64,000 nt of DNA from Thiobacillus sp. 0-1251 (GTDB taxonomy: Bacteria; Pseudomonadota; Gammaproteobacteria; Burkholderiales; Thiobacillaceae). The translations under genes and the position numbers were made by a program. Shown here one piece after another: positions 28,212-36,547 of this stretch. The notes below the pieces were generated by a model. That model was not told the origin of the DNA and ran no database searches. It saw nothing but the letters and a program-made list of their open reading frames with translations. The stretch is from assembly GCA_001899305.1 (NCBI GenBank), contig MKWL01000003.1, positions 25,580-89,579 on the forward strand, in the 5' to 3' direction. Every line of letters begins with the position of its first letter. Within the stretch, counting starts at the first letter, position 1.

Positions 28212-28799
28212 TTAATCCCAGTCCCACATTCCGGGGCCCATCATCATGTCGTCATCGTAGTCGCGCCATCTTCCGGGACCGTAGTAGCCTCGGCCATAGC
28301 CGCGCTGCATGCGCTGCATCCTGTCCCGCTGTTCCTTGGTCAGAACGGCGTTCATCCGCTTCTGCGCGTCGGCCCTGGCGTTGAAGACCTGACGCTCTAG
28401 GTCAGTGGTCTTCTTGTACGCCTGGTCGAGCGTGGCGGGGTCCGCGCCAGAGGCATACATGTCCTGCAGCTTTTGCCTTTCCTCGAAAAGCTGCTGCGTC
28501 AGGGGCGTTTCTTTTTTGGCAAGATCGTCGCGAATCCTGTCGATCTTATCAGCCTGCTCCTTCGTCAGGTCGGGTATCCCGGTATAGCCGCCCATCATGC
28601 CCGGTCCCATCATTCCCATACCCGGCCCCATCATGCCGTATCCGCCCATCATCCCCGGGCCCATCATGCCGCCCATCATCCCGGGGCCCATCATCATGCC
28701 GCACCCATAGCCCTGACAAGGGTAATAGCCTTGCTGCGCAAAAGCCGCGGGGGCCGTGAGCGAAAGCACGGTCAGTCCTGCCAACACGATCTTTTTCAT
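28212..28799 (-). CDS. Spy/CpxP-like periplasmic protein, Met/Gly-rich
   Basis: The 195-residue protein has a signal peptide (MKKIVLAGLTVLSLTAPAAFA) and a Met/Gly-rich stretch of repeated GPGMMGG units (about residues 35-70). A helical domain with two LTxEQ motifs follows (DLTKEQADKIDRI and VLTKEQRDRM), the mark of Spy/CpxP-type chaperones and metal sensors of the CnrX group. The Met repeats suggest binding of soft metals. AGGAG precedes the ATG. It is the last gene of a left-reading unit after SHOCT, cytochrome and DUF302 genes, and has a counterpart at 50174-50911. Confidence 0.85.
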   Translation of the reverse strand: MKKIVLAGLTVLSLTAPAAFAQQGYYPCQGYGCGMMMGPGMMGGMMGPGMMGGYGMMGPGMGMMGPGMMGGYTGIPDLTKEQADKIDRIRDDLAKKETPLTQQLFEERQKLQDMYASGADPATLDQAYKKTTDLERQVFNARADAQKRMNAVLTKEQRDRMQRMQRGYGRGYYGPGRWRDYDDDMMMGPGMWDWD

Positions 28800-28855
28800 G
28801 CTGTTTCTCCTTCGGTGATCCAAACGACGCGTAACGCCCACGCAAGCGTGAGCAC

Positions 28856-29098
28856 CTAACCACGCTTCAAGTCGTCGCGCTTCTTGAGAAATTCCTCGTG
28901 ATCGATTTCTCCCCGAGCATATCGTTTTTCCAGCACGTCCAGCGCGCCTTGACTCGCATCGCGGGCACCCGGACTCGGACGGCCACCACCGCCGAAAAAA
29001 TATTTGAGCCCCACCGCGATGAGCAGGATCGGTACCAGCCAAAACAGGATCATGCCGAACCACCCCCATCCCCAACCCATGCCGTATTCCCACATCAT
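28856..29098 (-). CDS. SHOCT-domain small membrane protein
   Basis: The 80-residue protein has an aromatic/Met-rich start (MMWEYGMGWGWGW), one membrane helix (MILFWLVPILLIAVGLKYFF), a Gly-rich linker and a C-terminal SHOCT motif (ALDVLEKRYARGEIDHEEFL). GGAGA precedes the ATG at 29098. SHOCT domains are short C-terminal helices of unknown, possibly oligomerising, function. It sits between a Spy-like and a cytochrome gene and has a close counterpart at 51009-51248 in a similar setting. Confidence 0.85.
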   Translation of the reverse strand: MMWEYGMGWGWGWFGMILFWLVPILLIAVGLKYFFGGGGRPSPGARDASQGALDVLEKRYARGEIDHEEFLKKRDDLKRG

Positions 29099-29131
29099 GT
29101 CGGTCTCCAAAGCTTCGTCCCGTCGCACACG

Positions 29132-29818
29132 CTATTTTTGGGCTGTGCTGTGCCGCTGCAAAAAATCGACGATCTCATTGGTCGTCGTTTCGTCCGGGAG
29201 GATTTTCCCCATTGCGGTCATATGGTCGCGCATGCGGGCCACCACTGACGGCCATTCCTGGGCGGTGTGCTGCTTGGGGTCCGGCAGGGCGTGGCACTGC
29301 ATGCAGGTCGTGCCGAAGGCCCGGCCCGGCGGCGTGTCCAGGTCGGGGTACGCCGCCGCATCGATCGGCTTCTGCGCATGCCGCTGCAAATAGCCGAGCA
29401 GGATCTCCAGCTGCACTGGATCGGGTGCCGCTACGCCCATCATGCCGCCCATCATTCCCCCCATCATCCGCATGCGCATGTTCATCCGGCCTAGCACCTG
29501 GGGCCACTCCGGGGCGGTATGCAGGCCGGGGCCGGGCAGGTTGTGGCATTGCATGCAGAATTGTCCGAGCAGGTGCGCCCCGGACGAATCGGGCTCGGGC
29601 AGGCGGGCGGGGTCGATTCCGGGCGGCAGCGCGCCCCCCATCATCCCTTGCATCATGTCCCGGTGCATGCCCATTCCGCCCATCATCCCCATCCCGCCCG
29701 CCAGGATCGTCCGTTCGCTGGAAGCAGGCTCGCCTGCGGATGCCGCAATCGGGGCAGCCAGACAAGCCGCAACGGCTGCGCCCAGCGCCAGGATCGAAGC
29801 CTCTTTGCCTATCTGCAT
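29132..29818 (-). CDS. Periplasmic diheme cytochrome c
   Basis: The 228-residue protein has a signal peptide (ILALGAAVAACLAAPIAASA) and two c-type heme sites, both CMQCH (about residues 88-92 and 172-176). Each lies in a similar half (FCMQCHNLPGPGLHTAPEWP and TCMQCHALPDPKQHTAQEWP), so it arose by internal duplication. A Met/Gly-rich stretch precedes each half. It may pass electrons in the periplasm, or the Met-rich parts may bind metal; its partner is unknown. It is encoded just upstream of the SHOCT and Spy-like genes. Confidence 0.88.
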   Translation of the reverse strand: MQIGKEASILALGAAVAACLAAPIAASAGEPASSERTILAGGMGMMGGMGMHRDMMQGMMGGALPPGIDPARLPEPDSSGAHLLGQFCMQCHNLPGPGLHTAPEWPQVLGRMNMRMRMMGGMMGGMMGVAAPDPVQLEILLGYLQRHAQKPIDAAAYPDLDTPPGRAFGTTCMQCHALPDPKQHTAQEWPSVVARMRDHMTAMGKILPDETTTNEIVDFLQRHSTAQK

Positions 29819-29839
29819 GATGTCTTCATCCCTTGAGGG

Positions 29840-30232
29840 TTACAGGGCCTGCATGACCCGCTCCAGCTTTTGCCTGACCTCGCTGGCCAATTGATGGACC
29901 TCCGGCTTGTTCACCAGGTCCAGCACCGCATTGGGGTCCATGAACTCCACCTGCACCTTGCCTGCGTCGTCCTGGCGCACGACCACGTTGCACGGCAGCA
30001 GCAGGCCGATCGACGGTTCCGCTTCCAGTGCCCGGTGCGCCAGCGGCGGATTGCAGGCCCCGAGGATGCGGTAGGGCGGCATGTCCTGATTGAGTTTCTT
30101 CTTCAGGGTCGCCGCCACGTCGATGTCCGTGAGCACGCCGAAGCCTTCCTTTTGCAACTCCTGGGTGACTTTCTCGACCGCCGCATCGAAAGAAGACGCG
30201 ACCGCCTTGCCGAAACCGTACCGGGTGCTCAT
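29840..30232 (-). CDS. DUF302-domain protein
   Basis: The 130-residue protein matches the DUF302 fold: VEKVTQELQKEGFGVLTDID, then PYRILGACNPPLAHRALEAE and GLLLPCNVVVRQ, with the conserved Cys residues in GACNPP and LPCNV. There is no signal peptide. DUF302 proteins are widespread, often near metal or redox genes, and no activity is established. It lies between the P-type ATPase and the diheme cytochrome on the same strand (37 and 21 bases), so it is probably co-transcribed with both. Confidence 0.88.
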   Translation of the reverse strand: MSTRYGFGKAVASSFDAAVEKVTQELQKEGFGVLTDIDVAATLKKKLNQDMPPYRILGACNPPLAHRALEAEPSIGLLLPCNVVVRQDDAGKVQVEFMDPNAVLDLVNKPEVHQLASEVRQKLERVMQAL

Positions 30233-30269
30233 GTTGTTGCTCCTTCGCTGATAAAAATGTAAATAGGGA

Positions 30270-32186
30270 TTACGTCCTGAGCATGCGCAGCCCGCTTGCG
30301 ATCACCACGAACTCGCTGATCTCGTGCGCGAGGACCGCGACCGGCAGGGTGAAATAACCGCTCACCGCGCCGGCGATGAGCGAGCCGATCACCACCACGG
30401 ACAGCGCCAGGTTTTGCAGCACCACACCCCAGGTGCGGCGGCTGAAGCGGATGAGGTAGGGCAGGCGCGCCAAGTTGTCGCTCATGAGGGCCACATCGGC
30501 CGTTTCCAGGGCGACATCGGTGCCGGCGGCCCCCATGGCGACGCCCACGTGGGCGGCGGCGAGCGCCGGTGCGTCGTTCACCCCGTCGCCCACCATCAAC
30601 ACCTTGCCGTAGCGGGCCTCCAGTTCGGCGACCTTGCGCGTCTTGTCCTCGGGAGTGAGCTCGGCGTGCACCTCGTCCACACCCACCTGTTCGGCAATGG
30701 CGGCGGCGGCAAGCGGATTGTCGCCGGTCAGCATCACCACCCGCTCGATCCCGGCGCGCTTCAGTTCGGCGATGGCGCTTGCCGCCTCGGGGCGCAACGG
30801 GTCGCTGATTGCGAACAAGGCCTGGATTGAAGAATCGGTCCCGAGCATCACCACGGTCTTGCCCTGGCTTTGCAGGCGTTGAACCTGGTCCATCGCGTCG
30901 GCAAGCGGAACAGCCAGGTTGGCGAATAGTTTGGGGCTGCCAATGTAGAACCGCCGACCGCCCACTAACCCTTGGGCACCGGCGCCCGTTAGGGAGCGGA
31001 AATCCTCGGCGTGCACCGGTTCGAGGCCAGCCGCGTGGGCGCGGCGCACGATGGCCTGAGCCAAGGGATGCTGCGAGCGTGATTCCAGGGCCGCGGCGGT
31101 CTCCAGCACCTCACGCTCGCCGTGCCCCCAGAACACGCGCACGTCAGTGACCTCCGGGCGGCCGATGGTGAGCGTGCCCGTCTTGTCGAGCGCCACGACC
31201 TTCACCCGTGCCAGATTCTCCAGATGGACGCCACCCTTGATGAGCAGGCCGTTGCGGCCAGCGGTGCCCAGGGCCGCGACCAGGGTGATCGGGATCGAGA
31301 TCACCAGGGCGCAGGGCGCCGCGGCCACGACGAAAACGGTGGCGCGGGTCAGCCATTCCGCCCAGGGCAAGCCAAAGAGCGGCGGCAGGAGGGCGATAGC
31401 CACGCCAACTGCCAGCACGGCGGGGCTGTAGCGCTTGCCGAAGCGCTCGATGAAGCGCTGGCTGCGCCCCTTGCTGGCTTGCGCCGCTTCCACGAGGTGG
31501 ATGATGCGGGAGAGGGTGTTGTCCGCGAACGCCTTGGTCGCGCGCACCGTCAGAGCGCCTTCCCCGTTGATGCTGGCCGCGAATACCTTGCCGCCCGGGG
31601 ATTTCTCCACGGGAACCGATTCTCCCGTCACCGGCGCCTGGTTGACCGCGGAATGGCCGTCGATCACGTCGCCGTCGGTGGCAACCGACTCGCCCGGCAG
31701 GACGATGAAGGTATCTTCCACCCGTAACTGTTCGACGGGGATGCGCGACTCCCGGCCGTCCCGGCGCACCAAGGCGGTCTTCGGCGCCAAGTCCATCAGC
31801 GCGCGCACGGCATGACGCGTGCGCTCCGCGGTGTAACCCTCCGCCGCCTCGGAGATCGAATACAGGAAAACCAGCGTGGCGGCTTCCAGCCACTGTCCCA
31901 TCACGCCGGCGACAAGGGCCGCGACGGACATCAGCAGTTCGATGCCGACTTCGCGCTCCTTGACCAGTTCCTCGAGCGCCTCGCGGCCGAAGTAATAACC
32001 ACCGATAAGGACCGCAGCCACATATAGCAGGACTGCGGCGGCGTGGGGCAGCCCCAGGTAGCCTCCAATAAAGCCCAGCGCGAGCAGAACGCCGGCAGTG
32101 GACGACGTCACGACCTGCGGGTTTTTCCACGGCGGCGGCATTGCCATTCCAGGCGCAGACAGAGACGCGGAACACGAGCACGCCAT
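30270..32186 (-). CDS. Heavy-metal P-type ATPase with APC motif
   Basis: The 638-residue ATPase has no HMA domain but a short N-terminal CSC. It has the TGES loop, the phosphorylated Asp 334 in DKTGT, the HP motif (SQHPLAQAI) and GDGVNDAPA. The membrane motif is APC (290-292) in place of CPC, SPC or TPC, and the last membrane region has HEISE. This is unlike the usual Cu (CPC) or Zn/Cd/Pb (CPC with a late Asp) classes, so the substrate is open. ATG 32186 follows GGGAGG and overlaps the ArsR gene's stop (TGATG). With ArsR and the nearby UppP gene it could be a Pb or Cd exporter; that is inference. Confidence 0.87.
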   Translation of the reverse strand: MACSCSASLSAPGMAMPPPWKNPQVVTSSTAGVLLALGFIGGYLGLPHAAAVLLYVAAVLIGGYYFGREALEELVKEREVGIELLMSVAALVAGVMGQWLEAATLVFLYSISEAAEGYTAERTRHAVRALMDLAPKTALVRRDGRESRIPVEQLRVEDTFIVLPGESVATDGDVIDGHSAVNQAPVTGESVPVEKSPGGKVFAASINGEGALTVRATKAFADNTLSRIIHLVEAAQASKGRSQRFIERFGKRYSPAVLAVGVAIALLPPLFGLPWAEWLTRATVFVVAAAPCALVISIPITLVAALGTAGRNGLLIKGGVHLENLARVKVVALDKTGTLTIGRPEVTDVRVFWGHGEREVLETAAALESRSQHPLAQAIVRRAHAAGLEPVHAEDFRSLTGAGAQGLVGGRRFYIGSPKLFANLAVPLADAMDQVQRLQSQGKTVVMLGTDSSIQALFAISDPLRPEAASAIAELKRAGIERVVMLTGDNPLAAAAIAEQVGVDEVHAELTPEDKTRKVAELEARYGKVLMVGDGVNDAPALAAAHVGVAMGAAGTDVALETADVALMSDNLARLPYLIRFSRRTWGVVLQNLALSVVVIGSLIAGAVSGYFTLPVAVLAHEISEFVVIASGLRMLRT

Positions 32187-32587
32187 CACTCGCCTCCCGC
32201 CGCCAGTTCGGGCGTCTGGATGCCGATGCGGCAGCGGCCGTCTTCCCGCAGGCACATTCGCTGGCGGAAGCGCTCGACATCGCGAGCAAAGCCCCCATCG
32301 ACGTCCGGCAGCACCTGGAGCGCCTCATATAAGCGGTCGAGATAGGGGATGCCCTCAACCAGTCGGTGATAGACCCAGCGGCCTTCCTTTACCGCAGACA
32401 GCAAACCCGCCTGCCGCAGCACCTTAACGTGGCGCGAGAGCTTGTACTGGGGCTCCAGGAGACTATCCACCAATTCGCAAAGGCAGGCCTCCTCGTCTGT
32501 CTCGGCCAATAGCCGGACGATCCGGACTCTGGTCGGATCGGCGAGTGCCTGAAATATTTCCTGGGGTTTTACCTGAACTGTATGCAT
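32186..32587 (-). CDS. ArsR/SmtB-family metal-responsive repressor
   Basis: The roughly 133-residue protein has the winged helix-turn-helix (QALADPTRVRIVRLL, then LSRHVKVLRQAGLLSAVKEG and GRWVYHRL). A Cys-X-Cys (EACLCEL) sits in the helix where ArsR proteins bind As, Sb or related ions. C-terminal Cys residues (RMCLREDGRC) may also bind. The ATG at 32587 is chosen because a promoter ends 6 bases before it; an ATG six codons upstream lies inside the promoter. The stop overlaps the ATPase start, so both are co-expressed and it probably represses this operon. Confidence 0.88.
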   Translation of the reverse strand: MHTVQVKPQEIFQALADPTRVRIVRLLAETDEEACLCELVDSLLEPQYKLSRHVKVLRQAGLLSAVKEGRWVYHRLVEGIPYLDRLYEALQVLPDVDGGFARDVERFRQRMCLREDGRCRIGIQTPELAAGGE

Positions 32588-32622
32588 AGATGCATGATAA
32601 TGCATGTATGCATACAGTTCAA
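32578..32622 (-). promoter_or_regulatory. ArsR promoter inside a 40-bp palindrome
   Basis: A near-perfect palindrome spans 32578-32617, built from ATGCAT units around a GATA centre with a single mismatched pair. Reading leftwards it covers the 17-base spacer and -10 (TATCAT, 32599-32594) of a promoter whose -35 is TTGAAC (32622-32617), and also the start codon. A dimer of the encoded repressor binding here would block its own operon, and perhaps the divergent uppP gene. Confidence 0.7.
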
Positions 32623-32802
32623 AATAGGATTTAGATACTGTGAACGATCGACTTATAACCGGCGCTTACGAGTACTGCGAACACGTCCACCCATGTGGTC
32701 TTCCGTTCGAACCAGTGGCGACAACTAAGGCAACAAGAATTCGGGGGTATCCCATCGATCAACGGCCGATACACCCCCACTCAATCATTAGGAATCCCCT
32801 GT

Positions 32803-33651
32803 ATGGACTTACTACAGATATTGATCCTCGCCATTGTTCAGGGTGCGGCAGAACTCTTGCCGGTCTCGAGTTCGGCTCATGTGATCGTGGCCGAGAAGTT
32901 GATGGGGCTGGACCCCACCGTGCCAGAGATGACGCTGTTGCTGGTGATGCTGCATACCGGCACGATGTTCGCGGTCATCGTCTACTTCTGGAAGTCCTGG
33001 CATACCACTTACTTTTCTTCAGCCCAGGCATTTCGCACCAACGCGCTTCGTGTAGTGGTCGCGACGATAGCGACCGGTGCAGTGGGACTGGCCCTGCTGC
33101 AACTGATCAAGCACGTGGTCGCTGGCAACGTGCCCGGATTTGAAATTGAACATCTGTTTGGCAACGCCAGGTTGATGGCTGCCGCGCTGGCCGCAGCCGG
33201 TGTGCTGATCATCGTATCGTCGCGTTTCCCCGAGCGCACGGACAATGATGATTTGTCGCTGCGCAGCGCGGCATGGATCGGCGCAGTGCAGGGCCTGTGT
33301 CTGCCGTTTCGGGGCTTCTCCCGTTCGGGCGCCACCATCTCGACCGGCTTCGCCTTGGGCGTAGGCCGCCGACGAGCAGAAGAGTTCAGTTTCGCGCTGG
33401 CGGTGGTGCTGACCCCCGCAGTGATCGTCAAGGAAGCGTATCGACTTTACCAGGCGCAGGGCGCTGCCATGGCCGTGCATGCAGGCGGGCTCATGCAACT
33501 CGTTGGCCCGAGTTTGATCGGCATGGTATTGAGCTTCCTGGCGGGATTGGTGGCGCTACGCTGGCTGTCGCGCTGGCTGGAACAGGGCCGTTGGCATTTT
33601 TTTGGCGCCTACTGCCTGTTGGCCTCCCTGGCGGTGCTTTGGGTGGGGTAA
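32803..33651 (+). CDS. uppP: Undecaprenyl-diphosphate phosphatase (BacA/UppP)
   Basis: The 282-residue inner-membrane enzyme removes a phosphate from C55-PP, recycling the cell-wall lipid carrier. The two family motifs are present: QGAAELLPVSSSAH near residue 13 and RGFSRSGATIS near 171. About eight hydrophobic segments follow the usual pattern. An ICE copy divergent from an ArsR-ATPase pair recalls the pbr lead-resistance operon, where a C55-PP phosphatase (PbrB) supplies phosphate to trap Pb exported by PbrA. That comparison is an inference from context. AGGA lies 10 bases before the ATG. Confidence 0.9.
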   Translation: MDLLQILILAIVQGAAELLPVSSSAHVIVAEKLMGLDPTVPEMTLLLVMLHTGTMFAVIVYFWKSWHTTYFSSAQAFRTNALRVVVATIATGAVGLALLQLIKHVVAGNVPGFEIEHLFGNARLMAAALAAAGVLIIVSSRFPERTDNDDLSLRSAAWIGAVQGLCLPFRGFSRSGATISTGFALGVGRRRAEEFSFALAVVLTPAVIVKEAYRLYQAQGAAMAVHAGGLMQLVGPSLIGMVLSFLAGLVALRWLSRWLEQGRWHFFGAYCLLASLAVLWVG

Positions 33652-34303
33652 ATCTTGCCAGCGATTCTGATGCGGCCATCAAACGAAACTCAACCCAGTA
33701 AGAACAACCTTCTTGGTTCGAGGTAGGGCAGCCGCCAGCCCAATAAACTAACAGTGATCTGGAGGGTGTCGAACTGGTCAGCCGCACAGCTGGATTCCTG
33801 GTCAACGGCTGGTGTACGACTGCGAAGCAGACCCGATTACAGCATGATGCCACCGACAGCTAGGGCCGATTATGCAAAGTGAAATGTGATAACGAACTGG
33901 AAACGCCGATGCGCAGAGGATGGAGTAGTCCATTGTGAACTTTGCATAATCACCAAGCTATAAGGTTGGACACTACGAGCAAGGTGGACGATAACGATGG
34001 AGCTTGGCTGGCGTTCACAAAGCAAAAGGATAGGACTTCACACCGGCAGGTCAGTATGGCCGGGGATACACCAAGATCTGCTGCAGAGTGATGCGGCTCA
34101 TAACCGACCGCTGTGCGTGACATCGCAGTTCAGATCACAAGCGAAATTATGCCAAGCGTTCCTCGCCGTCAGTTGGCGCAAGGCCGCGCCCAGAAAGCGT
34201 TCTGAAATTGCCGTCTTGTAACCATAAACGGATAGCCGATGTCCGCTTTGTGAAATGTGGCCTAATGGTCCTCTGACAAGAAGCGGACATTTGCATCGTT
34301 CCA
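33652..34303. other. 650-bp region without a supported gene
   Basis: No open frame here looks coding. Two inverted repeats stand out. A perfect 13-base pair, GATTATGCAAAGT at 33868-33880 and its complement at 33939-33951, encloses 58 bases. A 10-base pair, ATGTCCGCTT at 34239-34248 and AAGCGGACAT at 34281-34290, lies before the end of the sensor kinase gene. The first may be the remains of a small mobile element. The second could act as a bidirectional transcript end, although it has no T-run. Confidence 0.45.
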
Positions 34304-35689
34304 TCACGTAGGTAAAGTGATACGAAACCGCGTCGCTTCGTTGGTGGAGGTGACGGAAATTGAGCCGCCATGCGCGCTAACGATGGATTTGACAATTGCC
34401 AGGCCCAGGCCGGCGCCATCGCCCTTGCGTTGACGCGAAGGGTCGACGCGGTAGAAGCGGTCGAACAGTCTTGGCAGGTGCTCTTCCGGGATTTTCGTGC
34501 CGGGGTTCTCGACGGATAAGATGGCTTTATCCGCGTCGCTTTGTAAGAACACCCGCATGGTTTGCCCGGGCGGAGTGTGCCGTATGGCGTTCGATATTAG
34601 GTTACTGAGCGCGCGTCGTAACATCAGCCGATCGCCGGAGGCGGTAGCAGACCCTGTCTGGGTCAGCGAAACAGCGCGTTCTTCTGCCCAAGCCTCGAAA
34701 TAGTCAAACAGGTCCTGTGTCTCATTGGCCAGATTTACCTTTTCCACGCCCGGTTTGATAAGGCGGTTGTCGGTCTGGGCAAGGTAGAGCATGTCGCCGA
34801 CCATCTGGGCCATGCGTTCATATTCCTCCAGGCTGGAATAAAGAATTTCCTTGTACTCATCCTTGCCGCGTGCGCTGGAGAGTGCCACCTGTGTCTGGGT
34901 CATCAGATTAGAGATGGGGGTGCGCAGTTCGTGTGCGATGTTGGCAGAAAACTCGCTGAGGCGTCGGAAGGAGTCATCCAGGCGAGTCAGCATGGCGTTA
35001 AACGCGGTCGCAAGAGGCTTGAGTTCAGTAGGCAAGCCTGTAGTCGGCAGACGATCCGACAGGCGCTCGGCGGAAACGCCCGCCACCATGTCGGTGACCT
35101 CGCGCAAGGGGGCAAGTCCCCATCGGGTGGCTATCCAGCCCAGGCCGGCTGTGGCGAAAGTGGCCAGGGTGATGGCAATGGCCAAGACCGACTTGAACTT
35201 GTTCATGAAGCGCTCATGGTGCTCGATGTCCTGCGCCACGACCACGGTGTAGTGCGTGTCGCCGCCAGCGCTGATCGTCACAGCCATGCTGCGGAAACTT
35301 CTCCCCGCCTGTGCCCATTCCTGCAGAGCGCCTGGCGCACAGCCTTTGGACTGGATTTGGCAGTCTTGCAACAGCGGGCGCGGGAAATCAGTCCCCGACG
35401 TAGCGAACCAGATTCCTCCCGCCGCATCCGTCACGACCACCGCAAGACCCGGGTGTCCGACCAACGCGTCGTCCAGTTGCCGAGGCAGTAGGTCTAAGCG
35501 CTTCTGGCTATAGGCATGTTTGAACAAATTCTGGATGAGTTCCAGCTTGCCCGTGAGTTCGACCCGATCCTCTTCCTTGAGATGGCGTTCCACCACTTGC
35601 GTCAAGAAGAACCCTGTTGTCAACAATACCAGGGAGGCTGCAGCGGCAAAAAGCAGGCTGATACGCGTGGTCAGTGACAAGGTTTTCAT
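34304..35689 (-). CDS. copS: Copper-type sensor histidine kinase (CopS/CusS-like)
   Basis: The 461-residue kinase has two membrane helices (about residues 10-30 and 165-187) flanking a periplasmic sensor domain. A HAMP domain, the H-box with His 253 ([15 protein letters not shown]), the N-box ([13 protein letters not shown]) and the G boxes ([20 protein letters not shown]) follow. The layout and heavy-metal-sensor class match CusS/CopS/PcoS. It is encoded after the response regulator with an ATGA overlap and lies divergent from copA, so it should sense periplasmic copper and phosphorylate CopR. Confidence 0.92.
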   Translation of the reverse strand: MKTLSLTTRISLLFAAAASLVLLTTGFFLTQVVERHLKEEDRVELTGKLELIQNLFKHAYSQKRLDLLPRQLDDALVGHPGLAVVVTDAAGGIWFATSGTDFPRPLLQDCQIQSKGCAPGALQEWAQAGRSFRSMAVTISAGGDTHYTVVVAQDIEHHERFMNKFKSVLAIAITLATFATAGLGWIATRWGLAPLREVTDMVAGVSAERLSDRLPTTGLPTELKPLATAFNAMLTRLDDSFRRLSEFSANIAHELRTPISNLMTQTQVALSSARGKDEYKEILYSSLEEYERMAQMVGDMLYLAQTDNRLIKPGVEKVNLANETQDLFDYFEAWAEERAVSLTQTGSATASGDRLMLRRALSNLISNAIRHTPPGQTMRVFLQSDADKAILSVENPGTKIPEEHLPRLFDRFYRVDPSRQRKGDGAGLGLAIVKSIVSAHGGSISVTSTNEATRFRITLPT

Positions 35690-36378
35690 GCGGTGTTGCC
35701 TTCCTGGGGAGGCTCCAGCACGTAGCCCATCCCGCGCACGGTATGGATGAGCTTGTGATCGAAACCCTCGTCGATCTTGACACGCAGCCGGCGCACAGCG
35801 ACATCGATCACATTGGTGTCGGAGTCAAAGTTCATATCCCAGACCTGTGACGCAATCAGGCTGCGCGGCAACACCTCACCCTGTCGGCGCAGGAACAATT
35901 CGAGCAAAGCAAATTCCTTGGCCGTGAGTTCGATCTTGTTGCCTGCCCGCATGGCGCGCCGTCGCAGCAAATCCAGTTCCAAATCGGCCGCCTTGAGGAC
36001 GGTGGATTCCAGGCTGGAATGTCCCCGTCGTACCAGGCTGCGTACCCGGGCCAGCAGTTCGGAAAAGGCAAAGGGTTTCACCAGATAATCGTCGGCCCCC
36101 AATTCCAGCCCCTTGACCCGGTCCTCAACCTGGTCGCGCGCGGTCAGGAACAGCACCGGCATTTCAACCCCGGCGCGGCGCACACCTTCGAGCACCTGCC
36201 AGCCATTGAGACCGGGAAGCATCACATCCAGGATCAACAGGTCGTAGTGGCCAATTTGTGCGAGTTCCAGCCCCTCCCATCCATCGCGAGCCAGATCCGT
36301 AACGAAGCCCGCCTCGGTGAGGCCTTGCTTCAGGTAATCACCTGTTTTGGGTTCGTCTTCGACGATGAGTATTTTCAT
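35686..36378 (-). CDS. copR: Copper-responsive response regulator (CopR/CusR-like)
   Basis: The 230-residue OmpR-type regulator has a receiver domain with the acidic pair (VEDEP), phosphorylated Asp 51 (LILDVMLPG) and the conserved Lys ([10 protein letters not shown]). A winged-helix DNA-binding domain follows ([43 protein letters not shown]). ATG 36378 gives the standard [10 protein letters not shown] start; the longer in-frame ATG would read through the promoter. It precedes copS and faces copA across a region carrying a palindromic box typical of this regulator family. Confidence 0.93.
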   Translation of the reverse strand: MKILIVEDEPKTGDYLKQGLTEAGFVTDLARDGWEGLELAQIGHYDLLILDVMLPGLNGWQVLEGVRRAGVEMPVLFLTARDQVEDRVKGLELGADDYLVKPFAFSELLARVRSLVRRGHSSLESTVLKAADLELDLLRRRAMRAGNKIELTAKEFALLELFLRRQGEVLPRSLIASQVWDMNFDSDTNVIDVAVRRLRVKIDEGFDHKLIHTVRGMGYVLEPPQEGNTA

Positions 36379-36438
36379 GGATGGGGCGTCCGGGCGGATG
36401 CAAGCATCCTGCCACAGCTCACACACTGCGTGGAGCGC

Positions 36439-36454
36439 ATTACAGATTTGTAAT
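36439..36454. promoter_or_regulatory. Putative CopR/CusR box between copR and copA
   Basis: ATTACAGATTTGTAAT is a 16-base palindrome with one mismatch, lying about 60 bases from the copR start and 94 from the copA start. It has the TTACA-N4-TGTAA pattern of CopR/CusR-type sites. A similar box lies at 47426-47440. Confidence 0.65.
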
Positions 36455-36547
36455 TTATCTGTCAGTTTGATGTTGGGCGCGTGCCTGCAATATGCGGGCA
36501 TTGCCTGGATGGGCAAAACCTTATTTCAGAATGGAGAGCAGCCCTAC

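Noticed and set aside
30270-32186. Standard CadA-type (CPC) Zn/Cd/Pb ATPase
   Set aside because: The membrane motif reads APC, there is no HMA domain and the last membrane segment has HEISE, so a simple CadA name would mislead.
33652-34303. A coding gene or tRNA in the 650-bp gap
   Set aside because: Frames are short and unlike proteins, and I found no cloverleaf-like sequence.
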